From: Brachypterus glaber
Taxonomy: Eukaryota; Arthropoda; Insecta; Coleoptera; Kateretidae
Reading direction: 5' to 3'
NCBI GenBank assembly: GCA_958510825.1
Contig: OY294045.1
Span: 8,235,916 to 8,299,915 of the forward strand
DNA length: 64,000 nt
A program made the position numbers and the translations under genes. Below the pieces are notes generated by a model. It was given only the letters and a program-made list of their open reading frames with translations, was not told the origin of the DNA and ran no database searches. Positions within the stretch are counted from its first letter, which is position 1. Each line of letters opens with the position of its first letter. Positions 10,221 to 22,094 of this stretch are shown here, one piece after another.

Positions 10221-11565
10221 GTAAGATATTTCTACTTTCCTACCGTATATAAATAAAAACAAGCCGAGAAAATATTTAATGCTACGCATTCCATTATATA
10301 CTATTTACAGTAAATATTATATTGCATTTTCCCAAATAGGAGTTAACATTTTTTTTATTTTCTTTTTGTGAAAAACAAAGGAAAATTTTTAGGATTTGGA
10401 CTTTAGATAGGATATTTCTTTTTAGTATGCTTATCTCAAAGTGAATTTTTGCAGATAGGACAACTTGTCTTATCAGGGCAGTATAAGAACACGCAAAATA
10501 GAAAAAAGTATATAATTATTACACAGCTCTACAAATTAAAATACATTGCAAGGTGCCTGTCAACGGATTCTAATGCCTGGTAACTAGCCTGATAACTAAA
10601 AGTTTTCTAGTATTCTCAGCATCAGTGAGCTAGTTTAACTCCCCCCTGCATCTCCCTCCCCTCCCTATTCTATCCCTCCTCATCCCCTTCCCCCCCTTTT
10701 CCCGCCTCCATCACCAATTCATGACAGATGCAACTCCAGAATCAGTGAGCAGAGACTCACTCCCCAAAATATCCATTCAAACTAATTCATATTTTAGACA
10801 AACGAGTCATAGGCACAGACCCTGTCTCTTAGATATCCAAACAAACTACTGATGATGATGATCACCTTACAGCGTTAACTCTTGGTACTGAAGAGGGCCA
10901 GCAGCCCGAAACTGTCAGCCTACCAATATCACTCTGTACGATTAGAAAATAGATTGATGGAATAATAAATTTAAAATGAAGGAGCTGAATTAAAAATTTT
11001 GATATTTTTTTGTAGAAATTTAGTGGTCAAGTATTTTCAAAGTCGCTGAAACTGAATCCGGCAATAAAAATTCAAAATCAAAATTACTGATTAAATTTTA
11101 ACGACCTTAAAAATACTTAATCACTAATTTTTGGCAAAAAATATTGTTTTTTTTTTTATTTCGACGTCATATTGGGTCCATTATTTTGAATTTTATATAT
11201 TTAAAATTGAATTTGGTTTCAGCATCCTCAAAAATTTTCAAAAATATTGTGTACTTTGTCACAATTCTAATTTATTATGTCTGTTTTAACAAGTTTGGGA
11301 TCAAATATCTTGAAAACGGTGTGTAGTAAAAAACTTTTAGTTATCAGGCTAGTATTAAGTAAATCAGAATCCGTTGACAGAACCCAGGCACCTTTCTAGT
11401 TTGTTATTTTTCATCGATTCATAGTCTAAGCTCTGTCTTTGTCTATGCCAACGCAAAAGATAAAAGCAAAACATGCGTCTACCCCACTGGATTTGCGGCC
11501 CCTCACCCAGAGCTTAGTCATTTTTCGCAAAACCGTAATCGTAATTTAGGACAATTTAATTTCAG
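10221..11565. other. Second visible intron with a foldback and a C-rich tract
   Basis: An inverted repeat spans about 10550-11395. AAGGTGCCTGTCAACGGATT on the left pairs with the right end, and TAACTAGCCTGATAACTAAA pairs with TTTAGTTATCAGGCTAGT. Its interior holds a strongly strand-biased pyrimidine tract at about 10640-10715 (CCCCTGCATCTCCCTCCCCT and onward). At 10278-10345 lies a fragment resembling part of the 1.54-kb unit at 32503-37070. The 60-codon frame at 11144 is AT-rich and not convincing. Confidence 0.6.
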
Positions 11566-12054
11566 ACTGCCAGCTGCAGTTAAAAGAAGAAAACTCAGAA
11601 GTAAACTACAAAGACTTTCCGTACATCACAGACTGCCAAATATGGTTTCCAAATCACGAATCTGGCCACGGATTGGTCATAGAAATCACAAAACTCAACG
11701 TCCCCTGTTCCAAAGGCTTCATCCATTTCTCCGGAATCAACGTAACGCAACACCAACACTTCAGAAGTCACAAACAAACGCATCTATGCGGAAAACTAGA
11801 AGAACTACCCGATTCTGATAGAAGAATATATTTCCCCGCGTCCCACGTTGCCCCTGTTATCAATTTGCACGGTGCTCCGGTATTCGCTTTGAGTTACCAT
11901 CTTGTGGATTATTGTTATAATGTGACTTTTTTAACGAAAAACGGGTCGATCGAGTTAAAACCCACGGGTGAACTAGAGTGCGCGTTTCGGATTTATTTGC
12001 CGTACGGGAATCGGGTCGCGCTTAATCTACAGATTGGAGATAGTACATCTACGG
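11566..12054 (+). CDS. CUB/C-type lectin-like protein, exon c (first CUB-like domain)
   Basis: A 489-base exon, GC-richer than its surroundings, between the acceptor TTTAATTTCAG and the donor GTAAGTAC. It enters with the last two bases of an Asp codon and leaves with one base of a Gly codon. The product is about 163 residues. A CUB-like domain runs from DCQLQLKEENSEVNYKDF through a second cysteine (ITDCQIWF), a beta-strand pattern (HGLVIEITKLNVPC), HFSGINVT and LCGKLEELPDSDRRIYFP, to the LSYHLVDYC strand. A second CUB-like domain starts near LECAFRIYLPYGNRVALNLQ and continues in exon d. Three sequons (NVT twice, NGS) support an extracellular location. CUB domains mediate protein binding in extracellular and membrane proteins; the partner here is unknown. 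Confidence 0.88.
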
Positions 12055-12080
12055 GTAAGTACATGGTGTAAAAAACGACA

Positions 12081-13150
12081 TACAGGATGTCCAGTAAATT
12101 ATGTCATTAATTTTAAGGGGTGATTCTACATAGGAAAATATGAAAAAAAGTTCCTATAAGCATATGTTTAAAAATGAGTCGTAAGGGAGCTAGGCCCCTT
12201 TGAAAGTGGCTAAAAAAATCGTTTTTTATTTAATAACTCAGGAACGCTTTGAGGTACAGCGACGAGGTTTTGAATGTAAACTAACCTTAATAAAGCTCAT
12301 CTTCGTATGTTATGTTCATGAACTTATTTTAACCAGTGGTGTGCGAAACTGGGTAGCCTTTTTAGATTTTTGTCCCAAACTTCTTTCTGTATAACTTTGT
12401 TGTAATTTTATTTTTTGAATATGATTTCTTAGGTCACAATACATAAAAAAGGTACTCATGTTCTTATACTGTAGGATTTACCGTTTTCGAGGAAAAATAA
12501 TTTGAAGGTGAAATTTCACGGTTTGAGGACGAAAAATTAAACACTAAAATGTTGAAAACCTAAATTTCAATGATGCAAGGTGAATGTACATCAAAAACTA
12601 AGAGAAAAAAAATAATACACAGGTACTTCGAAAAATCAATAATAAGCTATGGGCTTTAAAGCACATGTATAGATTTTTTTTTCTTAGTTTTTGATCACTA
12701 AAATTTTGGTTTTCAACATATTAGTACTTTATTATTCGTCCTTGATCCGTGAAATTTCACCTTCAAATGAATTTTTCTCGAAAACGGTCAATATTATAAT
12801 AAGAGTACCTTTTTATGTATTTTGACCTGAGGAATCATATTTCAAAAATAAAATTATACAGAAAAAAGTTTGGGACAAAAAACTAATAAGGCCCCCCAGT
12901 TTAGCTTACCCCTTTTTAAAATAAGTACATGAAGATAGCATACGAAGATGGGCCTTATTAAGGTGAGTTTATATTCAAAATCTCGTTGCTGTACCTCAAA
13001 GCATTCCTGAGTTATTAAATAAAAACCGAATTTTTTAGTCACTTTCAAAGGGGCTTAGCTCCCTTACGATGCATTTTTAGACATATGTTTATATGAACCT
13101 TTTTTCATATTTTCCTAAAATTAATGAAATCATTTACTGGACATCCTGTA
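12081..13150. repeat. Foldback element, about 1.07 kb, ACAGG..-ended family
   Basis: TACAGGATGTCCAGTAAAT at the left end is matched by its reverse complement ending at 13150. The arms continue through GAAAGTGGCTAAAAAAATCG and TAATAACTCAGGAACGCTTT-type segments to about 12550 and 12700. The interior phrases also occur in the 29138-30189 foldback, so the two belong to one family with different ends. The two 64-codon frames (12200 plus, 12854 minus) are the same sequence read from the two arms. It starts only 26 bp after exon c. Confidence 0.8.
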
Positions 13151-13172
13151 TACGTCCTGTATTCTTATTATA

Positions 13173-13369
13173 AATATTCAGTTACAAATAGATAGAAAGT
13201 TATGATCCTATACTATACTTTAATTTTTGTTAAAAACGCTTTAGTTTTAAAGTCACGTACTTTAATGTTTAAGGACGGACATAAAATGTTACGTGGTTTT
13301 AACAAAAATTAAAGTACAGTTGTATAGGATATTAACTACCGATTTCCTATCCATTTGTAACTGAATATT
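13173..13369. repeat. Inverted repeat, about 197 bp
   Basis: AATATTCAGTTACAAATAGA on the left pairs with TCCATTTGTAACTGAATATT on the right. The pairing continues through ATCCTATACT and CTTTAATTTTTGTTAAAA segments. It lies 23 bp after the previous foldback, and may be a short hairpin element. Confidence 0.6.
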
Positions 13370-15334
13370 TAGTTTACTTTTTACAGTGTACACTTTCCAC
13401 AACATATTCTCTTCCCCAACTTTCTTCAAGCTCCTTTTGTTTGTAACTTTATCTATCATTTTATCTTCAACATTTTTCTACAGCACCAAACTTCAAAGGA
13501 TTACAGTATAACATAATATATATTATTATCATTCTGTCTATTCAAAGCTCTACAGACCCACTTTGATTTAACTCATGTCGAATTAATTGAACAAAGTTTT
13601 GCTTTTATAAACAGACCCTACAGGGATTAAAGGTAATTTTAATGCAAGAGTTGGGTTTGTCACTGAAGAACAGTTTAAATCAACTTCTTAGATAGCACAG
13701 TATCCTAAAATTGGTTGTCTGCGGAAAATATCTGAAATACTTCATTATTCCTGTAAAATAATGAATTTAAATTGCAATAAATGTACACGGGCTGATATTT
13801 TAAAGGGTATTAGTGGATGGTAATAGAATACTCCTGTTAGTTTTTCACCGAGTGATTTGCGTAAGGAGTGCCTGCTATCTTGAATTTTAGGGGTGAGTTG
13901 CTTAATATGCATCTTACGATAAAAATGCATATAACCAATTTTCAACAATTTTTGTTTGGATAATTTTTTTAATATATTAATAACAATCGAGTTAATTCAA
14001 AAATAACCATGTTGGAGGTGAAATTGTTTTTTTTTTTCATTTTTCAGCCAAATTATTCATCGGACGATAAAAGTTATGAGCAAAATTGTAGCTCTTAAAA
14101 TTTTCTATAAGTTTAATATGTTATAAAATTTCATATGTACTTTGGTACGGTTACAGAGGGCGCAACTCGACTTTCAGCGCCCACTGAACCGTAACAAAAT
14201 ACTTATGAAAATACATAATATATAAAACTTACAGATAATTAACTTGTATACAGACATATAATCTTATTCGGCATAGGTATGTATTAAACAAACCCACCAA
14301 AAATTAGAAATAATTTAAAATTCCTGTTGTCCGACCCTGTTATTGTAATGAAAGTATCAACTCTAATTATTAATTAATCGAGCAATTAAAATATTTACAA
14401 GAAGGATGCATTTTAATATGTTCCTTTCAAGCTTTAAGACTTTTTGTTATTTTTCAATTAGGCAGTTTTAAGGTGTAGAAATTATTATTATTATACTTTT
14501 TATAGCACTTGGTATTAAATATTGCTAAAAGAGAATTATATTCATGATGATTTTCAGGTTTCCAAAATCATTAATCTACATCAAAAAAGTTAATATACAA
14601 ATGATCTTTATTGGATTCTGAAATTTTTTAGTAAAACCGTCTATCTGTCCATTCAGCTGTTCTGTTTCTATACGCACGATAGCTCATGAACAGAAAATCT
14701 GATCGGTATTTTTTTTTCCTTTAAAAACGCCTATAAATAATATTTTTTTAAGGTTTAAGGTTAAAGGTTTAGTTATTAGTAAACCTAAGTTAATTAATGC
14801 AGAAAAGAGACAATAAATATTTCGCCGGATTTCAAATATGGATTTTCTGTTTAACACGGCAGTAGGTGTACTCCCTCCCCACAGTACACTGAGTGGGTGA
14901 ATTTTGGATTCTAGAACGCCAAAATTATTTAACTTGTGTAAACAGTAAAAGCTATTGAATATGTGAGATGTAGGGTAGCTATGGGGACCAAAGAAATCAA
15001 AGAGGATAATAAATATTATTTTTTGAGATTAATATTGAATGAAATTTTTGTTATAAAAATTTAAAGATACCATTTTCACTATTTTTTTTAATTTCTGACT
15101 AGATTTTTATACATAAATACAGGGTGTTTTTTTTAACCTGAAACTTTCAAATTTTTCGAATACTATGCATTTTCATACATACTACATAAAAAAACTTTAG
15201 GGTAAACCGTTCTCGAGAAAACTGAGGTAAAGAGAAAATTTCACGTACAAAAATAAGAATTTAAAAATGCGTCATAAAAAATTTTAATAGTACTGCAAGG
15301 TGATTCTAGAGTATAAACTTTAGAAATGTAAATC
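13370..15334. other. Intron stretch with dispersed repeat fragments
   Basis: About 13775-14215 carries a repeat whose phrases recur inverted at about 23800-24160 (GGGCTGATATTTTAAA, and GGTACGGTTACAG...GCGCAACTCGACTTTCAGCG) and partly at 58530-58740. About 14225-14345 recurs as a direct copy at 37729-37850 (ACATATAATCTTATTCGGCA, then CCTGTTGTCCGACCCTGTTA). A single ACAGGGTGTTTT end occurs at 15120. The 67-codon frame at 13745 is part of the first repeat. No gene is seen. Confidence 0.5.
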
Positions 15335-16270
15335 ATTTTGCTTTCCCATTTTGAAAATTTTCAAAATTTCGGAAATCCTTGTATTCGTGCAAAAATTCTT
15401 TTTGCGTATTTTTGCGTTTTATGACGTTTTATGTCCATATAAATCAATTTCAAGCAAAAAAAAAATTTCGGTCGGTCGGTCAATCGGTCGGTCGGTCGGT
15501 CGGTCGATCGGTCGATCGGTCTGTCCGGGAAATCTTGTGGGCATGATAATTTAAGAACGCTTTAAGCTAGAGACTTGAAATTTGACATACGGGTATGTTA
15601 CCAAAAGTTCTAGCTCGGGATTGTTTTGGGTGAACATTGGGGTGCGGTAAGAGCGGCAAATGGGGAATAATACATTTTTTAGAAAAATTTTAAAATTGCT
15701 ATATAGGGGTTTTTGAGGTTGCTTAAATTGAATCTTATAATAATTTTTTTCTAACTCTACCCCCGAGGAGGTAAGGGGGTAAATATTTTTAAATATTTTT
15801 AATATTTTCATCAAAATTGGTATACAGGGGTTTTTGCATTTGGCGAACATGAATCTGATAATATTTTTTTTTCTAATTTCACCCCCTGAGGGGCGGGGGG
15901 TAGTTTTCGTGAAAATTGGTATACTGGGCTTTTTGACGTTGCAAAAAGTGAATCTGATTATAAAAAATTCTTATTCCACCCCCTGAGGGCAGGGGGTAAT
16001 TTTTTTGAAAATTTATATATTGGGGTTTTTGAGGTCGCTAAAACTGAATCTTAATAATTTTTTTCTAATTTCACCCCCTGAGGGGTGGGGGTAGTTTTTA
16101 TGAAAATTGGTGTAATGGGGTTTTTAGGGTTGCTGAAAGAGAATCTGATAATAAAAAAGCTCTAACTGCACCCCCTAAGAGGCGGGGGTAGTTTTCGTGA
16201 AAATTGATATATTTTTCAGGTTGCTAAAAGTAAATCTAATAATAAAAAATCCATTTTACGCGCAGAGGTG
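15335..16270 (+). repeat. Composite repeat, copy 1: GGTC microsatellite plus ~90-bp tandem array
   Basis: Three blocks occur in the same order as at 45140-46065. First is a leader starting TTTGCTTTCCCATTTTGAAA. Second is a (GGTC)n tract at about 15470-15525, ending in CTGTCCGGGAAATCTTGTGG and followed by a conserved block, AGAGACTTGAAATTTGACAT to GAACATTGGGGTG. Third, from about 15690, are about six degenerate units of roughly 85-95 bp with the phrases GGGGTTTTTGAGGTTGCT, GAATCTGATAATAA and CACCCCCTGAGGGG, the last nearly palindromic. It closes with CCATTTTACGCGC. Short frames here are readings of the repeat. Confidence 0.8.
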
Positions 16271-16599
16271 TAAAATGGGAAAGCTCTTTTACAGTGTATT
16301 CTTATATATTTTCGTGGATGGTGCCACCGTGCTCTATTTATAATTGAAAACCTCGTAACCTTTGTAAAGTATATTCGAAAGGTTAAATATCAAACTGAAA
16401 GCGTAGAAATTTAAATTTTATGCTTTTAAACTTTTAATAGTTTTATGGTGGGCAATTTAACCCGGAATGTTGTGAATTTCCAGCCGTTTATTTGGTACCC
16501 GTTTCGAATGCCAAATTAACTGTTCAACATTTTATTTAAAATTGCGTTCTTTTTTTCATGGATTTTTTTACTGGATCCAAATATGCAAACTACTGCCTT

Positions 16600-16662
16600 G
16601 CTAAGCTGAAAGGTCCTATCTGTGTATGTTAAACCTATGTATATAGGACCTTTCAGCTTAGC
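16600..16662. repeat. Short hairpin, 63 bp
   Basis: GCTAAGCTGAAAGGTCCTAT and its exact reverse complement flank a loop of about 23 bases. A related sequence, more decayed, follows the second composite repeat at 46341-46402, so the hairpin may be a linked part of that element or a small element inserted near both. Confidence 0.65.
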
Positions 16663-16869
16663 ACCGCAGACTAGGGACAGGAATCTGAATGTTTACCGGG
16701 GACAGAAGTAACTGGTCTTGGAACCAGTCTCGTTTTCTCGATATCCCGAAAATTAAATATTTTTTGTTTTAAGGGTAACCAATAATGAAAGTATTTAACT
16801 CGTTTTAAACAAATATTTTTTTATAAAAAATATATTAAACCGTTTTTTTTAATATTTTTTTTTCGAATA

Positions 16870-16994
16870 AGGGAACGTTCAAGTATTACGTAACGCTCCT
16901 AGGGGGGTGGGGGTCATTTTGGAGTGTTACGCCCATGTTAATGGTATAGGAAAATGATCAAAATTTGCGTTACGTAATATTTGAACGTTCCCTA
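16870..16994. mobile_element. MITE-like element, GGGAACGTT family, copy 2
   Basis: Bounded by AGGGAACGTTCAAGTATTAC and its near reverse complement, length about 125 bp. It lies in TAA-flanked context on both sides, which may be a short target duplication. The interior differs from copy 1 (a GGGGGGTGGGGGTCATTTTG segment), as expected of non-autonomous elements that share only their ends. Confidence 0.75.
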
Positions 16995-18295
16995 ACGATT
17001 AAAAGGTGTTTTTATAAAAATAACAATCCCATCTAACGTCATGAAACGTAAAAAAGCAATAAAAAATTGATTTTTTTACTTTTCTAGGAGAAAGTAAAAT
17101 CCTTTAAACTAAATATATTTATATAAAATAACCTAAAATGTTTAAAGAATATAACATAAAAGTTTAGACGTTTGTATACGAATAAACATAAAAACTTTTC
17201 CCGAAAAATGTTTTTAAATTTCCAATTTCGGGACCAAAATAGACCTGGAAGGAACCAACGTCTCTGGTCCCGTGGCCCGCTCTGGTCCCGGAATTTCCCA
17301 AAATCAACTTCCCATGACTGACTGCCCTAATACCAACATAGTATTATAATAGGTTTAACCACGGCCGTGATTAATAGGCCTAGTATTCACGGGTCTGTAA
17401 AAATAAAACGCTTAAACTTTAAAACGGCCTTGGACAAATTACAGTATTCTACTCGCGTATAATAGGTATTAATCATTTGCGTGATTACGCCTAATTTTAC
17501 CCTCATTAATTAATAACAATTGTTATACGCTCGTTAAATAATAAAATATTTCACAATTGTTTTTATCAAATTTTAACGAAACGGCTACGGTTAAACATAA
17601 AATTAATTCAGGACTACCGTAAGTAACATGTCAGAAAAAGTTAGTAAAAGAACATAGAAAATTGTATAAAGAACACCTTAAAAATAGATAGATATTTGAT
17701 TTGAAAAATATTGCAGGTCGTTTAAAGTTATAAAGATATTCTACTAAGAAATTGACAAAATTAATTCAGGACTACCGTAAGTAAAATGTCAGAAAAAAGT
17801 TAGTAAAAGAACATAGAAAATTGTATAAAGAACACCTTAAAAATAGATAGATATTCGATTTGAAAAATATTGCAGGTCGTTTAAAGTTATCAAGATATTC
17901 TACTAAGAAATTGACAAAATGACTTTTTAAAGTTTTGCGAAACAATAAAAATATTTTACAAACTTTTATCTTATGTATCAAATCTTTTCAGGGGTCAGTC
18001 CATTAAACCTTACCCCTGCTGAAGAAGAATTAAGTATGAAAATTAATAATATCGTGGGCTTACAAGCAAAAAGTCATAAAAGAATAATTATAATAATATT
18101 TGAATTAAATTTAATTTAAGTAAATTGATAAAAAAAAATAACAGGAAATAAAATAATAATATTTATTATTTCAAGCTGATATTTTAGGAATTAATCGGAC
18201 ATTAAAAAACATGTTTATGTAAAAATTAGTACCCATTTTCATTTTAACCTTTTTTTTTCCCCTTGTTTTTGCAAGGCTCGGATCAGGGATGGCCT
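16995..18295. other. Intron stretch with a 158-bp tandem duplication
   Basis: About 17603-17760 and 17761-17918 are head-to-tail copies differing at only a few bases (both start TTAATTCAGGACTACCGTAA). The 69-codon minus frame at 17772 is a reading of this duplicate. The rest is unrecognised and AT-rich. Confidence 0.6.
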
Positions 18296-18300
18296 GCACG

Positions 18301-18743
18301 GGGCCGGAACCTATATTGGGTGTTACAAGGAAGCAGGTAAAGACCGCTCTCGATGAGTGGGCTTATACCAAGCTAAAGGAGCAATAGAGGGCGGTCGACG
18401 GTTGCCGGCAAGCTAAGGACTTCCTGGCTGGCCAAAGCAAATCAAAAACCGACTGGTTGCTGGAAAAAGGAAGAACTGCACTCAGACAACTTGTAGCGGT
18501 CCTCACGGGCCACTGCAAGCTAAGGAAGCACCTGGCTATAATGCGGATTCTATGAAGTCCGCTATACCCAGACTGCGGAGAGGATGAAACATCCTCTCAT
18601 TACTTAGCCGAGTATGTCGGATACGACAGGATTAGGTCTTTGAAACTCAAAGACTCCTCCAAGAGGAACTAAGAGATCTCCCCTGGACCAATATCCTGAC
18701 CTTTATTGACAGGACGGGCAGGTTCAAGGAGGACTCAAATTAG
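18301..18743 (+). pseudogene. Non-LTR retrotransposon 3' end (RNase H region), decayed
   Basis: A single frame reads through the stretch with in-frame stops at 18385, 18553, 18670 and further on. Visible motifs are GPEPILGVTRKQVKTALDEW, GCRQAKDFLAG, LRQLVAVLTGHCKLRKHL, and PDCGEDETSSHYLAEY. These match the C-terminal region of LINE polyproteins that carry an RNase H domain followed by a zinc-knuckle-like cluster. Two of the expected cysteines of that cluster are tyrosines here, so the copy is dead beyond its stops. The segment is GC-richer than its flanks. The 64-codon frame at 18706 is its tail in another frame. Confidence 0.8.
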
Positions 18744-18844
18744 TAAATGGCTGGGATTGCCTGGGGTGACAAAATGTGCCAGAAATGGCCTAGTTGTCCG
18801 GCTTTGGCCAACCCAAAAATTTATTTACTACTTACATCACGCTT

Positions 18845-19190
18845 GTTTTAAAAATCGTCCTCTGTGCAATAGACCGACAGACCTAGAGAATTTTTTTTAA
18901 GGGAAATCATATTTTTTGGATACAAAACGTCCAGAAACGTAAAAAAAGCAATGAATTTTTTTCGAATTTTCTTAACTAACGCAAGACTTTCCTTGGGAAA
19001 ATTAAAACAAAATTTTAACATATACTTTTACCTCCCCCCCCCCCTTGCCGATTTTGCTCAAATACGATCTTGTTCAAGATAATATAAAAATACATCTGAA
19101 TTGGAAAAAAGTCGCTAGCTTAAAGCGTTCTTAAGTTATCATGGATACAGACAAACAGACACACAGAATTTTTGTTGTTCCTTATTTCAA
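18845..19190 (-). repeat. Composite-repeat fragment, inverted orientation
   Basis: The phrases AAAGCGTTCTTAAGTTATCA, ACAGACAAACAGACACACAG and AATAGACCGACAGACC are reverse-complement forms of the GGTC/GTCTG-microsatellite and AAGAACGCTTT block of the composite repeat. It is degraded and lacks the ~90-bp array. Confidence 0.5.
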
Positions 19191-20587
19191 AAAAAAAATA
19201 AGATGACAATACATTCTTTAGGAAAAAATAATAGTGTGTTAGTGTCACACCCGTAACTGTAGAATCACCCTTCTGTCTAATGCATCAAATCTTCTCGACG
19301 TATCATTGTCGATTTCTTACCGGGACATAAAATACTTTGGCACACTGTCAAAACATATTTTCAAACTATCTGTTTCTAACTTGTAGAAAAGTCTCTGAAA
19401 AAAAGCTGTACCTTTATAACAATACGTAACAAAATAAATAGGGTGGTCTCTATTTAACCAATAGGGTGGTCCACCTATCATTGCCTTGTTTGTAACTACT
19501 GCTTGTAGATAATATCTTATTTAACTCCTTATTTAGGCAAATCGTCGTATGAAAACAACAAGGTTTCAACTGTATAAATTATGGATTTGAGTTATGATCA
19601 ATCAAAACTTTAAAATCATGAAACTTACCTTAAATTTCATAATTGAGTGGTGTATTTGGCTGGGGTGGGCTGATATTAGGATAAATTAGTACCTATAATA
19701 CATATTTTATTGATATTTTAAATATTAGCTAAAATAAATAATCAGTTGGAACTTGATAACCCAAAAATCTATGAAAAGTAGTAGTACAACTGTTACAGTG
19801 TTCTAACTAACTAACCGTTTTGCATTAAATTCACATGTTTTTTGGTTGTTTGTTTTAATAATTTGTACATAAATCAATATTTTGCATAAATTATTATTAA
19901 TCATTATTAAAATTGATAATTAATAGTTGTTTCGCACAAGTAATCTTCATCAACCTCCATAATTTTGGTAAAAATCACAAGCCAAATTTTTTATATTTTA
20001 GTAACATCGATCTGAATTAAGTTAATTTTCATTAACGGAGTACCTGATTTTTAAGTAAGAAATTCAAATTAAACTTTATTATCAGTTAGAACCTCGTTGC
20101 ACTAAAAAAAATCTAAAAAAATGCAGATAGAACATGGTTGTATTGTAAATAAAATGGGCTATGTGAATAATATTTTATTTTTTTTAAGGACAGGAAAAAA
20201 GGTAGTAAAAAGCTCTATTTAAAACTGCAAAAAAGTGAAAACCTGAAAAAATGTAAGTTGAAACCTTGTTGTTCTGATACGACGAAATAACTAACGATTT
20301 ATTAGTATAGAAGTTCATGATAAGTTTATGATAAGTTCACGATAAGAAAATTAACTAAGACTTAACCAACTAATCAATTAACCAATTAGCAGTTTTAAGT
20401 GACTTTTTGGTAGGTTCAACCTAGTTGGTGTAGTAATATAAATACAAGATAAAATTCATGTTTATTAATCAAAAATATCTTTTTTATGACCCGTCCTATT
20501 TTATATCTTGTAAATTTTAAATCCTCGTATCCTTGCTCTTGACTACCCTGACACGAGCACTTAAAATATTCCAGGTACCTACTCCAG
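19191..20587. other. Intron stretch, nothing recognised
   Basis: AT-rich sequence with scattered short repeats such as ATAGGGTGGTC (twice near 19440-19475) and TTCATGATAAGTTTATGATA. No frame with coding character, RNA gene or complete element was seen. It ends at the two candidate acceptors of the decayed exon copy. Confidence 0.4.
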
Positions 20588-20649
20588 AGACCGGTTTATC
20601 CTCCCAAGACGCAAAAAACTGCGAGAGCACTTTACACTGCACTAAATAA
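20588..20649 (+). pseudogene. Decayed copy of exon d, or alternative terminal exon
   Basis: The sequence matches exon d (24211-24462) over the codons for ETGLSSQD, then AKNCEST where exon d has TKNGEST. An internal deletion then joins it to a copy of exon d's HCTK codons, followed directly by TAA at 20647. Two AG acceptors are available: after 20574 (out of frame with respect to the exon d reading) and after 20587, CTACTCCAG, which restores the exon d frame when joined to exon c. If used, it would end the protein after one CUB-like domain and part of a second, giving a short secreted form. It may equally be dead sequence from an old exon duplication. Confidence 0.6.
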
Positions 20650-21244
20650 TGACACAGGTCCACAAAAATTTAAAAAATGTCAATTACTATACCAAACTAT
20701 TACTCTTACCTACTCTTACTGTTACTCTACCAAACTATATTTTTCTTATATATTTTCGGGTGCTAAAAACGAATTTGAGAGTGAAAAAGCTCGCTGACCT
20801 CAAAACTTTTTTAACATGTTGACTGCCTACAAAAATCCTGGAATCCTGACGAGAGGCCAATAGCATTTTTTAAATATCAAATACCGTCTTAGCCTTTTTG
20901 GTATTTTCTATATTATTATTATTATTTATTTTAGTGAGTTTTGGGACCTAGAAAGCGGCTGGCGTGATACGCAGTTCCCATGACAAAGGCCAAATCACGA
21001 TTAATACACGTATATACTTTCAAGAGTCATCGGTTACTTGAGGGGAGCAATCATGACTTAACAGTTAAGTCAACGGCAGTCAACGTGTTAAAAAACTGAA
21101 AAACTAAAAAAAAAAAAAAAAAGAATATTGGACGAGCTAGTTTCAGATCTTTGAAGTATTTAGCACCTAAACTATTAAATTTTGAGAGTTGTGTCCGAAA
21201 ACACTTTTGAACAGAAAGTCAAGAGCAATAATATGTTATAATAA
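20650..21244. other. Intron stretch, nothing recognised
   Basis: AT-rich, with some moderately GC-richer text around 20940-21080 that has no long open frame. No repeat partner was identified in the window. Confidence 0.35.
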
Positions 21245-21690
21245 TATACAGGGTGTCTCAACGAAGCCGAGTCGGTCGATATATAGTAAAGTATTTTATT
21301 ATGCCATCTAATTTCTCATTAAAATGCCTTTATTTTAATGTCATATTGTATGGGTATATTATTTATAGTTTTTCTTAATGTTAAAATACCTTTAAATAAA
21401 GGTCCATGTATGAGTATAAACAAATAAATAAATAAATAAATAAATATATTTTTTTTTTGAGAAAAAATGCATTTTTAGTTATAAGATAAAACTTTCTCCA
21501 ATTTCTTTATTTTTTGTCAAAAATTAATAAAATTTTGCGAGCTTATTTTAAAAGGGTGTATCTAATTACTAAAATAATTTTAAAATGTGCCTTTTTAAAA
21601 ACTATACAACTTTTCATATTAAAGTTTTTCTCTAAAGTGGATACTTTACTATATATCGACAGACTCGACTTCGTTGAGACACCCTGTATA
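21245..21690. repeat. Foldback element, 446 bp, ACAGGGTGTCTC ends
   Basis: TATACAGGGTGTCTCAACGA on the left pairs with the right end (GTTGAGACACCCTGTATA). The arms continue through GTCGATATATAGTAAAGTAT. A segment with an (AAAT)n tail at about 21420-21448 sits inside, resembling a LINE-type 3' tail. The 91-codon frame at 21514 runs from the loop across the right arm and out of the element, so it is not a gene. Confidence 0.75.
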
Positions 21691-22094
21691 TTTGGCAAAT
21701 CTAGCCAAAACCAATTTTTGATAAGACCAGTGCACCCCGACTCTCGATATTTTCAAAGTGCTCTAGCCCCCAGAGTAACGATCTTTTAAAGCTGTGCTTT
21801 TTGATTAGAATATCGAGAACTATTCCAATTTAACTAAGGGCCACTTGCACCAAACATGATTTAAGCTTAAACTCGGATTAAGTTAATGGTTTAAGAGTTA
21901 ATTGACATTTCGCTGTTGCACCATTTTTTAAACCAAGTTTATTTGTCTTAATCTCAGAATAAATGTAATCGTTCGAGTTTGATGGTTTATGTCACTTAAA
22001 CCTGGGTTATATCAAAACATAACCTAACTTTAGGTTTTTATCTGTCATTTCGTACCCGTGAGTGTTTTCCTTAGATTTTACGAAATTACCTGCA

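Noticed and set aside
21514..21789. 91-codon frame
   Set aside because: It begins in the loop of the 21245-21690 foldback, reads through the right arm and leaves the element; nothing in it looks coding.
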